From NCBI RefSeq assembly GCF_031764535.1, contig NZ_CP134499.1:806001-870000 (forward strand): a stretch of 64,000 nt of DNA, in the 5' to 3' direction. The notes beneath the pieces are model-generated. The model saw nothing but the letters and a program-made list of their open reading frames with translations. It ran no database searches and had not been told where the DNA came from. A program made the position numbers and the translations under genes. This document shows, in pieces, positions 39,179-49,761 of this stretch; within the stretch, counting starts at the first letter, position 1; each line of letters begins with the position of its first letter. Origin of the DNA: Pseudomonas sp. SG20056 (lineage in GTDB: Bacteria; Pseudomonadota; Gammaproteobacteria; Pseudomonadales; Pseudomonadaceae).

Positions 39179-39197
39179 ACGCGGCATTACGCCGCGT
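39179..39197. repeat. Short hairpin just after hisG
   Basis: Perfect 7-base arms ACGCGGC and GCCGCGT close on ATTAC, 8 bases after the hisG stop. No T-run follows. It may stabilise the end of the murA-hisG message. Confidence 0.45.
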
Positions 39198-39224
39198 CTG
39201 CCTATCCGTGTCATAGCCAATTAT

Positions 39225-39269
39225 CTCGGGCGTCCATACGGTGGGCTTGGTAGCCTAGCGACGCCCGAG
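39225..39269 (+). promoter_or_regulatory. Long hairpin upstream of hisD (function unknown)
   Basis: Perfect 10-base arms CTCGGGCGTC and GACGCCCGAG enclose 25 bases and end about 25 bases before the hisD ATG. There is no T-run and no histidine-rich leader peptide, so classical his attenuation is not supported. It might be a processing or regulatory element. Confidence 0.4.
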
Positions 39270-39294
39270 CATTTGCCAATTTAAGAGGCCCGCT

Positions 39295-40605
39295 ATGACC
39301 GCTCCTATCGCTATTCGCCGTCTCAATGCCGCTGACCAGGACTTTGCCCAGCATCTGGATCATCTGCTGAGCTGGGAAAGTGTCTCGGACGATGCGGTCA
39401 ACCAGCGCGTGCTGGATATCATCAAGGCCGTGCGTGAGCGCGGCGATGCGGCGCTGGTCGAGTTCACCAAGCAGTTCGATGGCCTGGATGTTGCGTCCAT
39501 GGCGGATCTGATCCTGCCGCGCGAGCGCCTGGAGCTGGCCCTGACCCGTATCACCCCGGAGCAGCGCAGCGCCCTGGAGAAAGCCGCCGAGCGCGTGCGC
39601 CTGTACCACGAGCGTCAGCGTCAGGATTCCTGGACCTACACCGAAGCCGATGGCACGGTGCTAGGGCAGAAAGTCACCCCGTTGGACCGTGCCGGTTTGT
39701 ATGTGCCGGGTGGCAAGGCGTCCTATCCATCTTCGGTGCTGATGAATGCCATCCCGGCCAAGGTCGCCGGCGTGCCAGAAGTGGTGATGGTGGTGCCGAC
39801 CCCGCGCGGCGAGATCAATGAAATCGTTCTCGCCGCTGCCTGTATTGCTGGCGTCGACCGGGTATTCACCATCGGCGGTGCGCAAGCCGTGGCCGCGCTG
39901 GCCTATGGCACCGAAAGTGTGCCGCCGGTGGACAAGATCGTCGGCCCCGGCAATATCTATGTCGCCACCGCCAAGCGTCATGTATTCGGCAAGGTTGGTA
40001 TCGACATGATCGCCGGACCTTCGGAAATTCTCGTGGTGTGCGACGGCCAGACCGATCCGGACTGGATCGCCATGGACCTGTTCTCCCAGGCCGAACACGA
40101 CGAAGACGCCCAGTCGATTCTGGTCAGCCCCGATGCCGCCTTCCTTGATCGCGTCGCCGAAAGCATTGCCAAGCTGCTGCCGACCCTGGAGCGCGAGACG
40201 ATTGCACGCACCTCACTGGAAGGCCGTGGTGCGTTGATTCAGGTGGCCGACATGGCTCAGGCCATTGAAGTGGCCAACCGTATCGCGCCGGAGCACCTGG
40301 AGCTGTCGGTGGAAAACCCGGAAGAATATCTGCCGTTGATTCGTCACGCTGGCGCGATCTTTATGGGCCGTTACACCGCCGAGGCCCTGGGTGACTACTG
40401 CGCCGGCCCTAACCACGTGCTGCCGACCTCGGGTACCGCGCGTTATTCCTCGCCGCTGGGGGTGTATGACTTCCAGAAACGCTCGTCGATCATTCACTGT
40501 TCGGCTGAGGGTGCGTCGGAGCTGGGAAAGGTGGCCAGTGTGCTGGCCCGTGGCGAGTCGCTGACCGCCCACGCCCGTAGCGCCGAATACCGCATCAAGA
40601 ACTGA
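39295..40605 (+). CDS. hisD: Histidinol dehydrogenase
   Basis: A 436-residue zinc enzyme catalysing the last two steps of histidine synthesis (L-histidinol to L-histidine with two NAD+). Seen: [57 protein letters not shown] and [15 protein letters not shown]. The metal and catalytic residues fall in [15 protein letters not shown] and in PEHLEL. Length is normal. It is in the order hisG-hisD-hisC, separated from hisG by 124 bases with two hairpins. Confidence 0.97.
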   Translation: MTAPIAIRRLNAADQDFAQHLDHLLSWESVSDDAVNQRVLDIIKAVRERGDAALVEFTKQFDGLDVASMADLILPRERLELALTRITPEQRSALEKAAERVRLYHERQRQDSWTYTEADGTVLGQKVTPLDRAGLYVPGGKASYPSSVLMNAIPAKVAGVPEVVMVVPTPRGEINEIVLAAACIAGVDRVFTIGGAQAVAALAYGTESVPPVDKIVGPGNIYVATAKRHVFGKVGIDMIAGPSEILVVCDGQTDPDWIAMDLFSQAEHDEDAQSILVSPDAAFLDRVAESIAKLLPTLERETIARTSLEGRGALIQVADMAQAIEVANRIAPEHLELSVENPEEYLPLIRHAGAIFMGRYTAEALGDYCAGPNHVLPTSGTARYSSPLGVYDFQKRSSIIHCSAEGASELGKVASVLARGESLTAHARSAEYRIKN

Positions 40606-40663
40606 ATTTTCAGGGCGCGCCCGCGCGCCTCACCCAAGATCAAATTCGAGGAGAGAAGGGCAG

Positions 40664-41716
40664 ATGAGCAAATTCTGGAGCCCCTTCGTCAAAGACCTGG
40701 TGCCTTATGTGCCGGGTGAGCAGCCGAAACTGGCCAAACTGGTCAAGCTCAACACCAATGAAAACCCCTATGGCCCCTCGCCCAAGGCCATCGCCGCCAT
40801 GCAGGCCGAAGTCAATGACAACCTGCGCCTGTACCCGGACCCGAACAGCGACCGCCTGAAACAGGCGGTGGCTGACTATTACGGCGTGCAGACCGCTCAG
40901 GTATTTGTCGGCAACGGTTCCGACGAGGTGCTGGCGCACGCCTTCCACGGCCTGTTCCAGCATGGCCAACCGCTGCTGTTTCCGGATATCAGCTACAGCT
41001 TCTACCCGGTGTATTGCGGCCTGTATGGCATCGACTTTGTGCAGGTGCCGCTGGATGAACAGTTCCAGATTCGCGTTGAGGATTACGCGCGGCCCAACGG
41101 CGGCATTATCTTCCCCAACCCCAATGCGCCGACTGGCTGCGGGCTGGCCCTGGAGGCGATCGAGCGTTTGCTCAAGGCCAACCCGGATACCGTGGTGCTG
41201 GTGGATGAAGCCTATATCGACTTCGGCGGTGAAACGGCGATCAGTCTGGTGAATAAATACCCCAACCTGCTGGTCAGCCAGACCCTGTCCAAGTCGCGCT
41301 CGCTGGCCGGATTGCGGGTCGGCATTGCGGTGGGGCATCCGGACCTGATCGAAGCGCTCGAGCGGATCAAGAACAGCTTCAACTCCTACCCGCTGGACCG
41401 TATGGCGATTGCCGGCGCGGCGGCAGCGTTTGAGGACAAGGCTTACTTCGAGCAGACCTGCCAGCGGGTGATCGAAAGCCGTGAGGCTGTGGTGGCTGGG
41501 CTGGAAAAGCTCGGCTTTGAGGTGTTGCCATCACAGGCGAACTTCGTGTTTGCCCGCCATCCGGACAAGGACGCGGCGACTCTGGCGGCCGGTTTGCGTG
41601 AGCAGGGCGTGATCGTGCGCCACTTCAAGCAACAGCGGATTGCCCAGTTCCTGCGTATCACCATCGGCACGCCGGAGCAGAACCAAGCACTGCTGAACGC
41701 GCTGCAAGGTCTTTAA
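40664..41716 (+). CDS. hisC: Histidinol-phosphate aminotransferase
   Basis: A 350-residue PLP enzyme converting imidazole acetol phosphate to histidinol phosphate. It opens [20 protein letters not shown], followed by [19 protein letters not shown]. The PLP lysine lies in [20 protein letters not shown], and the phosphate-binding region continues with [30 protein letters not shown]-rich ribosome site precedes the ATG. It ends the hisGDC group and is closed by a strong terminator. Confidence 0.96.
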   Translation: MSKFWSPFVKDLVPYVPGEQPKLAKLVKLNTNENPYGPSPKAIAAMQAEVNDNLRLYPDPNSDRLKQAVADYYGVQTAQVFVGNGSDEVLAHAFHGLFQHGQPLLFPDISYSFYPVYCGLYGIDFVQVPLDEQFQIRVEDYARPNGGIIFPNPNAPTGCGLALEAIERLLKANPDTVVLVDEAYIDFGGETAISLVNKYPNLLVSQTLSKSRSLAGLRVGIAVGHPDLIEALERIKNSFNSYPLDRMAIAGAAAAFEDKAYFEQTCQRVIESREAVVAGLEKLGFEVLPSQANFVFARHPDKDAATLAAGLREQGVIVRHFKQQRIAQFLRITIGTPEQNQALLNALQGL

Positions 41717-41727
41717 CTGGCAGTCGT

Positions 41728-41757
41728 AAAAAAGCCGGAGCACTGCTCCGGCTTTTT
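41728..41757. terminator. Bidirectional intrinsic terminator (hisC / DUF4198 gene)
   Basis: AAAAAAGCCGGAGC and GCTCCGGCTTTTT close on ACT. It lies between convergent hisC and the DUF4198 gene and has tails for both strands. Confidence 0.92.
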
Positions 41758-41772
41758 GTTATCGGCGAAGCC

Positions 41773-42501
41773 TTACTCGTGGTGCGCTGCACCGAGGAAG
41801 GTCAGCGAGGTAAACAGGCCGCGCGTCTCGATGTCCTTGTCACCTTTGACGGGCAGGTCGATGGATGCGCTGATGATGTTCAGCCCTTCGTTACGTACCA
41901 GCACCTGGGCGCGGCCGTCGGCATCGGTGGTGGCGCTGATCTGGTGCGGCGCACCACGGTAGTCACCGACCAGTTCGACCCCGGCAGCCGGCTTGCCATC
42001 CACCAGCACCCTTACCGCCAGTGGCTTGCCGGGGCCGACCTTGAGTGGGTCGACTTCCGGCAGAATGACCATCTTCAACTGATCCAGCTTCGGCAACGTG
42101 GCGCCTTCCTGGTATATCGCCAGGCTGTACTTGAACGTGTGCAGCGACTCGGTCGAGTTCGGCACTTTGCTGCGGCCCTGGTTGATCCACTGTTTGTCCG
42201 GGGTTAGCGACCAGGCGCCGTTGTCCAGCGCCACGCCGAGCACCGCCGGAGTTTTCAGCGGTTGCAGGCGGGCGTGATCCTCCAGGCGCTGAACGGTGAC
42301 CGGAATCATCTTACCGGCGGCGTCATAGGCCCAGGCGCCGCTGATTTTCTCGGCCTTGAAGGCGTTGTCCTCGGCACCGTGGCCGTAGATGGTTTCGATA
42401 TGGCCGCGGCGTTGTTCGGTCCACAGACCATGGGCCTGGACCTGCCCGGCGAGCAGGGCGGCAAATAGCGCGGTGAGCATGGCGGGTTTGACGGTACGCA
42501 T
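41773..42501 (-). CDS. DUF4198 periplasmic protein, probable metal-uptake partner
   Basis: A 242-residue exported protein. The signal peptide MRTVKPAMLTALFAALLAGQ ends at VQA, and the predicted first mature residue is histidine (HGLWTEQRRGHIETIYGHG). DUF4198 proteins commonly show this mature N-terminal histidine and are often found with TonB receptors or nickel/cobalt transporters, where a metal-binding role is suspected. A carboxypeptidase-regulatory-like beta-sandwich region occupies about residues 150-230 (VRVLVDGKPAAGVELVGDYR). The C-terminus ends AAHHE, adding two histidines. It follows the TonB-dependent receptor gene by 23 bases in one operon. The function is not established; metal binding is inference. 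Confidence 0.8.
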   Translation of the reverse strand: MRTVKPAMLTALFAALLAGQVQAHGLWTEQRRGHIETIYGHGAEDNAFKAEKISGAWAYDAAGKMIPVTVQRLEDHARLQPLKTPAVLGVALDNGAWSLTPDKQWINQGRSKVPNSTESLHTFKYSLAIYQEGATLPKLDQLKMVILPEVDPLKVGPGKPLAVRVLVDGKPAAGVELVGDYRGAPHQISATTDADGRAQVLVRNEGLNIISASIDLPVKGDKDIETRGLFTSLTFLGAAHHE

Positions 42502-42524
42502 ACTGGGGTTCCTTGAGTGGTGGG

Positions 42525-44609
42525 TCAGAGATTGAGGGTCAGCCTGAGGCTGAGGTTGCGCGGATCGCCAGGCATGACCCAGACGTTGTTGTAGGCGCGC
42601 TCGTAGTACTCGCGGTCGAACAGGTTGTTGAGGTTCAGGCCGATGCTCAGGTCATCGCTGGCCTGGTAGCGCGCGAGCAGGTCGACGGTGCTGTAGGCCG
42701 GCAATTCGAAGTCGCTGCCGGCTTGCCCCGAGCGATCCCCTACATAGTTGAACGCGGCGCCGATGTCCGAGCCGCGTAGGCTGCCTTCCTGAAACTGGTA
42801 AACGGTTAGCAGACTGCCGCTGTGGCGGGCGACGCCGAGCAGCTTGCTGCCGACCGGCAGGCTGTTGTCTTCGGTGACTTCGGCATCGATAAAGGCGTAG
42901 GCACCGATGATGCGCACAGCATCGCTGAGCTGGCCGCTGAACTGCATATCCAGGCCCTGGCTGCGCGCTTTGCCGGCCGCGATGCTGTCGCCGGGGTTGG
43001 CCGGGTCGGCGGTCAGCACGTTTTCCTTGTCGATATGAAACAGCGCGATGGTCGCGCCCAGGCGGCTGTCGAGCAGGTCGAGCTTCAGCCCGGTTTCATA
43101 GCCCAGGCCCTTCTCCGGCTTGAATACCGTGCCCTGGCTGCTGATGCTGTTGGGCTTGAACGAGGTGGAGGCGTTGGCGAACACCCCGACCTGCGGCGTC
43201 AACTGGTAGAGCAGCCCCGTGCGTGCGGTGGCGACATCCTTGTTCTGCTCGTTACTGACCCGGGTGCTGCGGTTCAGTGCGGTTTGCTCATAGCGTTCGA
43301 AGCGCGCGCCGATCAAGCCGCTCAGGCGTTCGCTGAAGCTGATCTGGTCCTGCAGGTTGAGGGCATAGCTCTCGGTGTGCTCAAAGAAATCGTTGGGGTT
43401 GACGATGGCCGGCTTGGCCTGGCCGTACTGCGGTTGGTAGATGTTCTGGCCGTAGCCCAGGGTGGTCGCGCTTTGTGGGTACTTCTGGCTGTTGCGGTAG
43501 TTCTCGTACTCCAGGCCGGCGAGGGTCTGGTGCTGCCAGCTGCCGAGGTTGAAGCTGCCATGCAGTTCGGCTTGGGTGATGCTGTCGTTCCATTCGAAGC
43601 TGCGCTGGCGATAGAAACGCGTCAGGGTGTCGCCAACCAGGCGTGACGGCTCGGAGCTATTGCCTTGGAGGCGACCTTGGGCGTAGTGGTTGGCCAGGCG
43701 CAGCTTCCAGCTGTCATTGAGGTAATGCTCAAGGCTGACCTGCAGCATCTGGTTGTCGTTGCGGATGCTGCCGTCGTTCGGTTCGCCCATAAACGTGGAG
43801 TCTTTCACCGCGCCCATGCGGTTGTTCACCGCCGGTATGCCGCGGTCGAACACTGACTCGGTGCGACTGAATTCGCTTTCGATCAGCAGCAAAGTGTCGG
43901 TATCCAACTGCCAGCTCAGTGACGGACTGACGATCTGCCGTTCACTGCCTGCATGGTCGCGAAAGCTCTGGTTGTCCTCGACCGCCAGGTTGACCCGCGA
44001 CAGCAGGGTTGCGTCGTCATTCAGTGGAGTGTTGACGTCCAGGCTGCTGCGGTAGCGGTCCCAGCTGCCGGCGCTGGCCTTGAGCTGGCTGAAGGCGTCG
44101 GCCTGGGGCTTCTTGCTGACGATATTGATCATGCCGCCGGGGTCGCCACGGCCATACAGGCTGGCAGCCGGGCCTTTGAGTACTTCGATGCGCTCAATGC
44201 CGGAGGCGTCCGGCGAACTGTAGCTGCCACGGTTGATGGCGAAGCCGTTCTTGTACAACTCGCCGGTGGTGAAGCCGCGCACGCTGTAATTGAGGAGGGT
44301 CAGGCCGCCGAAGTTGTTCTGCCTGGACACGCCGCCAGCAAAGTCCAGGGCGCGGTCGATGCGCGAGGTGCCTAGGTCTTCGAGCACCTGTGCGGGTACC
44401 ACATTGATGCTTTGGGCGATCTGCTCAATCGGTGTATCGGTGCGGGTGGCGCTGGCCGAGCGGGTGGCGCGATAGCCTTGCACGGGGCCATCCGCCTGCT
44501 CCTGGCGTGCGGTGACGGTGGTGGCGGACAGCTCGACGGGGTTTTCTGCTGCTGCAGCAAAGGTGCTGGGAAGCAGCAGGCTGGCGAGTAAGGCGTGGGC
44601 GGCGCGCAA
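42525..44609 (-). CDS. TonB-dependent siderophore-type receptor, probably zinc-regulated
   Basis: A 694-residue outer-membrane receptor. The signal peptide MRAAHALLASLLLPSTFAAA precedes a TonB-box-like VELSATTVTARQE. The plug domain (about residues 50-165) has IEQIAQSINVVPAQVLEDLG, NYSVRGFTTGELYKNGFAI and GIERIEVLKGPAASLYGRGD with GGMINIVSKKP. The rest is the 22-strand barrel, ending ...NLSLRLTLNL. The best available start is a TTG with AAGGA 9 bases upstream; an ATG ten bases earlier is in another frame. The plug resembles FhuA/FoxA-type siderophore receptors, but the operator just upstream fits Zur better than Fur, so zinc or a metallophore is a candidate substrate. Confidence 0.9.
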   Translation of the reverse strand: MRAAHALLASLLLPSTFAAAAENPVELSATTVTARQEQADGPVQGYRATRSASATRTDTPIEQIAQSINVVPAQVLEDLGTSRIDRALDFAGGVSRQNNFGGLTLLNYSVRGFTTGELYKNGFAINRGSYSSPDASGIERIEVLKGPAASLYGRGDPGGMINIVSKKPQADAFSQLKASAGSWDRYRSSLDVNTPLNDDATLLSRVNLAVEDNQSFRDHAGSERQIVSPSLSWQLDTDTLLLIESEFSRTESVFDRGIPAVNNRMGAVKDSTFMGEPNDGSIRNDNQMLQVSLEHYLNDSWKLRLANHYAQGRLQGNSSEPSRLVGDTLTRFYRQRSFEWNDSITQAELHGSFNLGSWQHQTLAGLEYENYRNSQKYPQSATTLGYGQNIYQPQYGQAKPAIVNPNDFFEHTESYALNLQDQISFSERLSGLIGARFERYEQTALNRSTRVSNEQNKDVATARTGLLYQLTPQVGVFANASTSFKPNSISSQGTVFKPEKGLGYETGLKLDLLDSRLGATIALFHIDKENVLTADPANPGDSIAAGKARSQGLDMQFSGQLSDAVRIIGAYAFIDAEVTEDNSLPVGSKLLGVARHSGSLLTVYQFQEGSLRGSDIGAAFNYVGDRSGQAGSDFELPAYSTVDLLARYQASDDLSIGLNLNNLFDREYYERAYNNVWVMPGDPRNLSLRLTLNL

Positions 44610-44631
44610 GGGGAGACATCCTTCTGTTGTA

Positions 44632-44656
44632 TTTAATGTAATAACATAACATTAAA
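44632..44656 (-). promoter_or_regulatory. Candidate Zur operator upstream of the TonB-dependent receptor
   Basis: A 25-base inverted repeat with perfect 8-base arms TTTAATGT and ACATTAAA. The inner 19 bases, AATGTAATAACATAACATT, match the gammaproteobacterial Zur pattern AATGTTATANTATAACATT at all but two defined positions. Agreement with the Fur box (GATAATGATAATCATTATC) is clearly worse. It ends 22 bases before the receptor start codon, where a bound repressor would block transcription. The consensus is from memory. Confidence 0.65.
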
Positions 44657-44705
44657 ATTGAGAAGAGTTATCGCTTGCGTTGCGCAAAGTGAAAAAGGAG
44701 GAGGG

Positions 44706-45848
<1,143 letters not shown>

Positions 45849-45959
45849 CGATCCAATCCTGAGGGTTGCCGGGGGCAGGTGCGCCCCTTAAGGTGCGCCA
45901 TTATAGAGAGGTGGCTGCGAATAAAGCAGCGCCCGCACACCTGTTGATAAGGAAACCCT

Positions 45960-46718
45960 ATGGCCATTGCCCTGGCTACCCTTGTGGAAGAAGCCGACCG
46001 CTACCTCAACGCGGCGCGAATCAGTGATTACTGCCCCAATGGCCTGCAGGTCGAGGGCCGGCCGCAGGTGCGCCGCATCGTCAGCGGCGTGACCGCCAGC
46101 CAGGCGCTGATCGAGGCCGCCGTGGACGCCGACGCCGATGTGCTGCTGGTGCATCACGGTTACTTCTGGAAGGGTGAGAATCCCTGCATCACCGGGATGA
46201 AGCGCCGCCGTCTGCAGACCCTGCTGGCGAACGACATCAGTCTGCTGGCCTATCACCTGCCACTGGATGTGCACCCCGACGTTGGCAACAACGTGCAGCT
46301 GGCCGCTCAGCTGGGTATTACTGTGGAAGGCCCGCTGGAGCCAGAAAATCCGCGCACCGTTGGCCTGATCGGTTCGCTGGCCGAGGCCATGAGCCCGCGC
46401 GATTTCGCCCACCATGTGCATCAGGTGCTGGGCCGCGAACCACTGCTGGTCGAAGGCGGCGAGATGATTCGTCGAGTCGGTTGGTGCACCGGTGGCGGTC
46501 AGGGTTATATCGACCAGGCGATTGCCGCCGGGGTTGATCTATACCTGACCGGTGAAGCCTCTGAGCAGACCTTCCACAGCGCCCGGGAAAATGGCATCAG
46601 CTTTATCGCCGCCGGCCATCACGCTACCGAGCGTTACGGTGTGCAGGCGTTGGGTGATTATCTGGCGCGGCGCTTTGCTATTGAGCATCTGTTTATTGAT
46701 TGCCCAAACCCTATCTGA
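45960..46718 (+). CDS. Nif3-like dinuclear metal centre protein (YbgI family)
   Basis: A 252-residue protein of the Nif3/YbgI family, hexameric with a two-metal site. The metal ligands are in VLLVHHGYFWKGENPCITGM (two histidines), LLAYHLPLDVHPDVGNNVQL (histidine and aspartate) and FIAAGHHATERYGVQALGDY (histidine and glutamate). The N-terminal NAARISDYCPNGLQVEGRPQ is also typical. The biochemical role is unsettled; GTP cyclohydrolase I type 2 is a frequent but poorly supported label. It lies between algW and cysD. Confidence 0.92.
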   Translation: MAIALATLVEEADRYLNAARISDYCPNGLQVEGRPQVRRIVSGVTASQALIEAAVDADADVLLVHHGYFWKGENPCITGMKRRRLQTLLANDISLLAYHLPLDVHPDVGNNVQLAAQLGITVEGPLEPENPRTVGLIGSLAEAMSPRDFAHHVHQVLGREPLLVEGGEMIRRVGWCTGGGQGYIDQAIAAGVDLYLTGEASEQTFHSARENGISFIAAGHHATERYGVQALGDYLARRFAIEHLFIDCPNPI

Positions 46719-46752
46719 GGCGCAATTACCGCCTTCCCGGCAGGTATAAAGC

Positions 46753-46769
46753 TAGATCGTTTCGATCTA
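46753..46769. repeat. Small palindrome upstream of cysD
   Basis: TAGATCG and CGATCTA flank TTT, about 90 bases before the cysD ATG. A TAGAGT -10-like box lies at 46802-46807. The palindrome might be a regulator site or the end of the upstream transcript; no T-run follows. Confidence 0.35.
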
Positions 46770-46860
46770 ACTAGGCTCCTGATTAGAAGTGGGTGCTGTG
46801 CTAGAGTGCGCCCTCGTCCACGGCCCGCCGGCCCAAACACATCGCATTTCGTGAGTAGCC

Positions 46861-47778
46861 ATGCTCGATAAACTGACCCACCTGAAGCAACTGGAGGCGG
46901 AAAGTATCCACATCATTCGTGAAGTGGCCGCCGAATTCGACAACCCGGTAATGCTCTATTCCATCGGTAAAGACTCCGCCGTGATGCTGCACCTGGCACG
47001 CAAGGCGTTCTTTCCGGGCAAGCTGCCGTTCCCGGTGATGCACGTCGATACGCGCTGGAAGTTCCAGGAGATGTACAGCTTCCGCGAAAAGATGGTCAAA
47101 GAGTACGGCCTGGACCTGATCACCCACATCAACCCCGATGGCGTGGCGCAGGATATGAATCCCTTCACCTACGGCAGTGCCAAGCACACCGATGTGATGA
47201 AGACCGAAGGCCTCAAGCAGGCGCTGGACAAGTACGGCTTTGACGCCGCCTTCGGTGGCGCGCGCCGCGACGAAGAGAAATCCCGCGCTAAAGAGCGCGT
47301 GTATTCCTTCCGCGACAGCAAGCACCGTTGGGACCCGAAGAACCAGCGCCCCGAGCTGTGGAATGTGTACAACGGCAACGTCAAGAAGGGCGAGTCGATC
47401 CGTGTGTTCCCGCTGTCCAACTGGACCGAGCTGGACATCTGGCAGTACATCTACCTGGAGCAGATCCCGATCGTGCCGCTGTACTTCGCCGCCGAACGCG
47501 AAGTGATCGAGAAGAATGGCACGCTGATCATGATCGACGATGATCGCATCCTTGAGCACCTCTCGGATGAAGAGAAAGCGCGTATCACCAAGAAGATGGT
47601 GCGTTTCCGTACTCTTGGCTGCTACCCGCTGACCGGCGCGGTGGAGTCCACGGCCACCAGCCTGACTGACATCATCCAGGAAATGCTCCTGACCCGTACT
47701 TCCGAGCGTCAGGGCCGCGTCATCGACCACGATGCTGCCGGTTCCATGGAAGAGAAAAAACGTCAGGGGTATTTCTAA
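46861..47778 (+). CDS. cysD: Sulfate adenylyltransferase subunit CysD
   Basis: A 305-residue catalytic subunit of ATP sulfurylase, which activates sulfate to adenosine 5'-phosphosulfate. The ATP pyrophosphatase-type loop is [20 protein letters not shown] (SxGKDS). Other family blocks are [40 protein letters not shown] and [20 protein letters not shown]. cysNC starts one base after its stop, giving a two-gene operon. CysB control is expected from the family but no site could be placed securely. Confidence 0.97.
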   Translation: MLDKLTHLKQLEAESIHIIREVAAEFDNPVMLYSIGKDSAVMLHLARKAFFPGKLPFPVMHVDTRWKFQEMYSFREKMVKEYGLDLITHINPDGVAQDMNPFTYGSAKHTDVMKTEGLKQALDKYGFDAAFGGARRDEEKSRAKERVYSFRDSKHRWDPKNQRPELWNVYNGNVKKGESIRVFPLSNWTELDIWQYIYLEQIPIVPLYFAAEREVIEKNGTLIMIDDDRILEHLSDEEKARITKKMVRFRTLGCYPLTGAVESTATSLTDIIQEMLLTRTSERQGRVIDHDAAGSMEEKKRQGYF

Positions 47779-47779
47779 T

Positions 47780-49678
47780 ATGTCGCACCAATCCGATCTG
47801 ATCAGCGAAGACATCCTCGCTTACCTGGCCCAGCACGAGCGTAAAGAACTGCTGCGCTTCCTTACCTGCGGCAACGTCGACGACGGCAAGAGCACCCTGA
47901 TTGGCCGCCTGCTGCACGACTCCAAGATGATCTACGAAGACCATCTGGAAGCCATCACCCGTGACTCGAAGAAGTCCGGCACCACTGGTGAGGAAGTCGA
48001 TCTGGCATTGCTGGTCGACGGCCTGCAGGCCGAGCGCGAGCAGGGCATCACCATCGACGTGGCCTACCGCTATTTCAGCACCGCCAAGCGCAAATTCATC
48101 ATCGCCGACACCCCCGGCCATGAGCAGTACACCCGCAATATGGCTACTGGTGCCTCCACCTGCGACCTGGCGATCATCCTGATCGACGCGCGCTACGGTG
48201 TGCAGACCCAGACCAAGCGTCATAGTTTTATCGCCAGCCTGCTGGGCATCAAGCACATCGTTGTGGCCATCAACAAGATGGACCTCAAGGGCTTCGATCA
48301 AGGCGTATTCGAGCAGATCAAGGCCGATTACCTGAAGTTCGCTGACGGTATCGCGCTCAAGCCAAGCTCGCTGCACTTCGTGCCGATGTCGGCGCTGAAG
48401 GGCGACAACGTGGTGAACAAGAGCGAGCAGTCGCCTTGGTACACCGGCCAGTCGCTGATGGAAATTCTGGAAACCGTGGAAGTGGCGGGCGATCGCAATT
48501 TTGACGATCTGCGCTTCCCGGTGCAGTACGTTAACCGCCCGAACCTGAACTTCCGTGGTTTCGCCGGCACCCTGGCCAGCGGCATCGTGCGCAAGGGCGA
48601 CGAAATCATCGCGCTGCCGTCGGGCAAGGGCAGCAAGGTCAAATCCATCGTCACCTTTGAAGGTGAGCTGGAGCAGGCCGGTCCAGGTCAGGCGATCACC
48701 ATCACCCTGGAAGATGAAATCGACGTCTCCCGTGGCGACATGCTGGTGCATGCCGACAACCGTCCGCAGGTGGTCGACAGCTTCGACGCCATGCTGGTAT
48801 GGATGGCCGAAGAGCCGATGCTGCCGGGCAAGAAATACGACATCAAGCGTGCCACCAGCTATGTGCCGGGCTCGATTGCCAGCATCACCCACCGGGTCGA
48901 TGTGAACACCCTGGAGCACGGCGCGGCGAGCAGCCTGCAACTCAATGAAATCGGCCAGGTGCGTATCGCCCTGGATGCGCCGATTGCGCTGGATGGCTAC
49001 GCGCACAACCGCACCACTGGCTCGTTTATCGTCATTGACCGTCTGACCAACGGCACCGTGGGTGCCGGCATGATCATCGCTGAGCCGGTTGAGGCTGGCG
49101 CGGGTGGCCATCATGGCAAGCTGGCGCACGTGTCCACCGAAGAGCGTGCTACGCGCTTCGGCCAGCAGCCGGCTACCGTGCTGTTCAGCGGCCTGTCCGG
49201 CGCGGGCAAGAGCACCTTGGCCTACGCCGTAGAGCGCAAGCTGTTCGACATGGGCCGCGCGGTTTATGTGCTGGATGGCCAGAATCTGCGCCATGACCTG
49301 AACAAAGGTCTGCCGCAGGATCGTGCCGGGCGTACCGAAAACTGGCGTCGTGCCGCGCACGTGGCGCGTCAGTTCAACGAGGCCGGCTTGCTGACCCTGG
49401 CCGCCTTCGTGGCGCCGGATGCCGAAGGCCGTGAACAGGCCAAAGCATTGATCGGTGCAGAGCGCCTGATCACTGTCTATGTGCAGGCGTCTCCGCAGGT
49501 CTGCGCTGAGCGTGATCCGCAGGGCTTGTACGCGGCGGGTGGTGACAACATTCCGGGTGAATCCTTCCCCTATGATGTGCCGCTGAATGCCGATCTGGTG
49601 ATCGATACGCAGTCGCTGTCGGTGGAAGAGGGCGTCAAGCAGGTGTTGGCTCTGCTGCGTGAGCGCAGCGCTATCTAA
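47780..49678 (+). CDS. cysNC: Bifunctional sulfate adenylyltransferase GTPase / APS kinase CysNC
   Basis: A 632-residue fusion. The N-terminal EF-Tu-like GTPase (about residues 25-440) drives ATP sulfurylase and has the P-loop GNVDDGKS at 31-38, [19 protein letters not shown] (switch II) and VVAINKMDL (NKxD). The C-terminal APS kinase (about 460-632) phosphorylates APS to PAPS and has the P-loop GLSGAGKST at 471-479 and [15 protein letters not shown]. In the segment where E. coli CysC has the phosphorylated serine of FISPxR, this protein reads [12 protein letters not shown] with A545. The start chosen follows the cysD stop directly. Confidence 0.96.
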   Translation: MSHQSDLISEDILAYLAQHERKELLRFLTCGNVDDGKSTLIGRLLHDSKMIYEDHLEAITRDSKKSGTTGEEVDLALLVDGLQAEREQGITIDVAYRYFSTAKRKFIIADTPGHEQYTRNMATGASTCDLAIILIDARYGVQTQTKRHSFIASLLGIKHIVVAINKMDLKGFDQGVFEQIKADYLKFADGIALKPSSLHFVPMSALKGDNVVNKSEQSPWYTGQSLMEILETVEVAGDRNFDDLRFPVQYVNRPNLNFRGFAGTLASGIVRKGDEIIALPSGKGSKVKSIVTFEGELEQAGPGQAITITLEDEIDVSRGDMLVHADNRPQVVDSFDAMLVWMAEEPMLPGKKYDIKRATSYVPGSIASITHRVDVNTLEHGAASSLQLNEIGQVRIALDAPIALDGYAHNRTTGSFIVIDRLTNGTVGAGMIIAEPVEAGAGGHHGKLAHVSTEERATRFGQQPATVLFSGLSGAGKSTLAYAVERKLFDMGRAVYVLDGQNLRHDLNKGLPQDRAGRTENWRRAAHVARQFNEAGLLTLAAFVAPDAEGREQAKALIGAERLITVYVQASPQVCAERDPQGLYAAGGDNIPGESFPYDVPLNADLVIDTQSLSVEEGVKQVLALLRERSAI

Positions 49679-49692
49679 ATCTGCTGCACATT

Positions 49693-49721
49693 AAAAAGCC
49701 CCGTCTAGTGCGGGGCTTTTT
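49693..49721. terminator. Bidirectional intrinsic terminator (cysNC / yhcB)
   Basis: AAAAAGCCCCG and CGGGGCTTTTT arms close on TCTAGTG, between convergent cysNC and the yhcB/zapG-like gene. Confidence 0.93.
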
Positions 49722-49761
49722 ATTGCCTATTCGGTCGCCGAAACGACCGAGTCAGCGGCGT

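Noticed and set aside
44425..44619. Open frame starting at an ATG ten bases before the TonB receptor TTG
   Set aside because: It runs in another frame through the receptor signal and plug region with an arginine/histidine-rich product; the ATG directly abuts AAGGA, too close for good initiation.
44632..44656. Fur box as the explanation of the palindrome upstream of the TonB receptor
   Set aside because: The GATAAT-type hexamers do not align well, whereas the Zur pattern fits with two differences; Fur remains a lesser alternative.
47720..49360. 546-codon open frame on the minus strand opposite cysNC
   Set aside because: Antisense shadow of cysD-cysNC; no motifs, no ribosome site, and it crosses the junction of two real genes.
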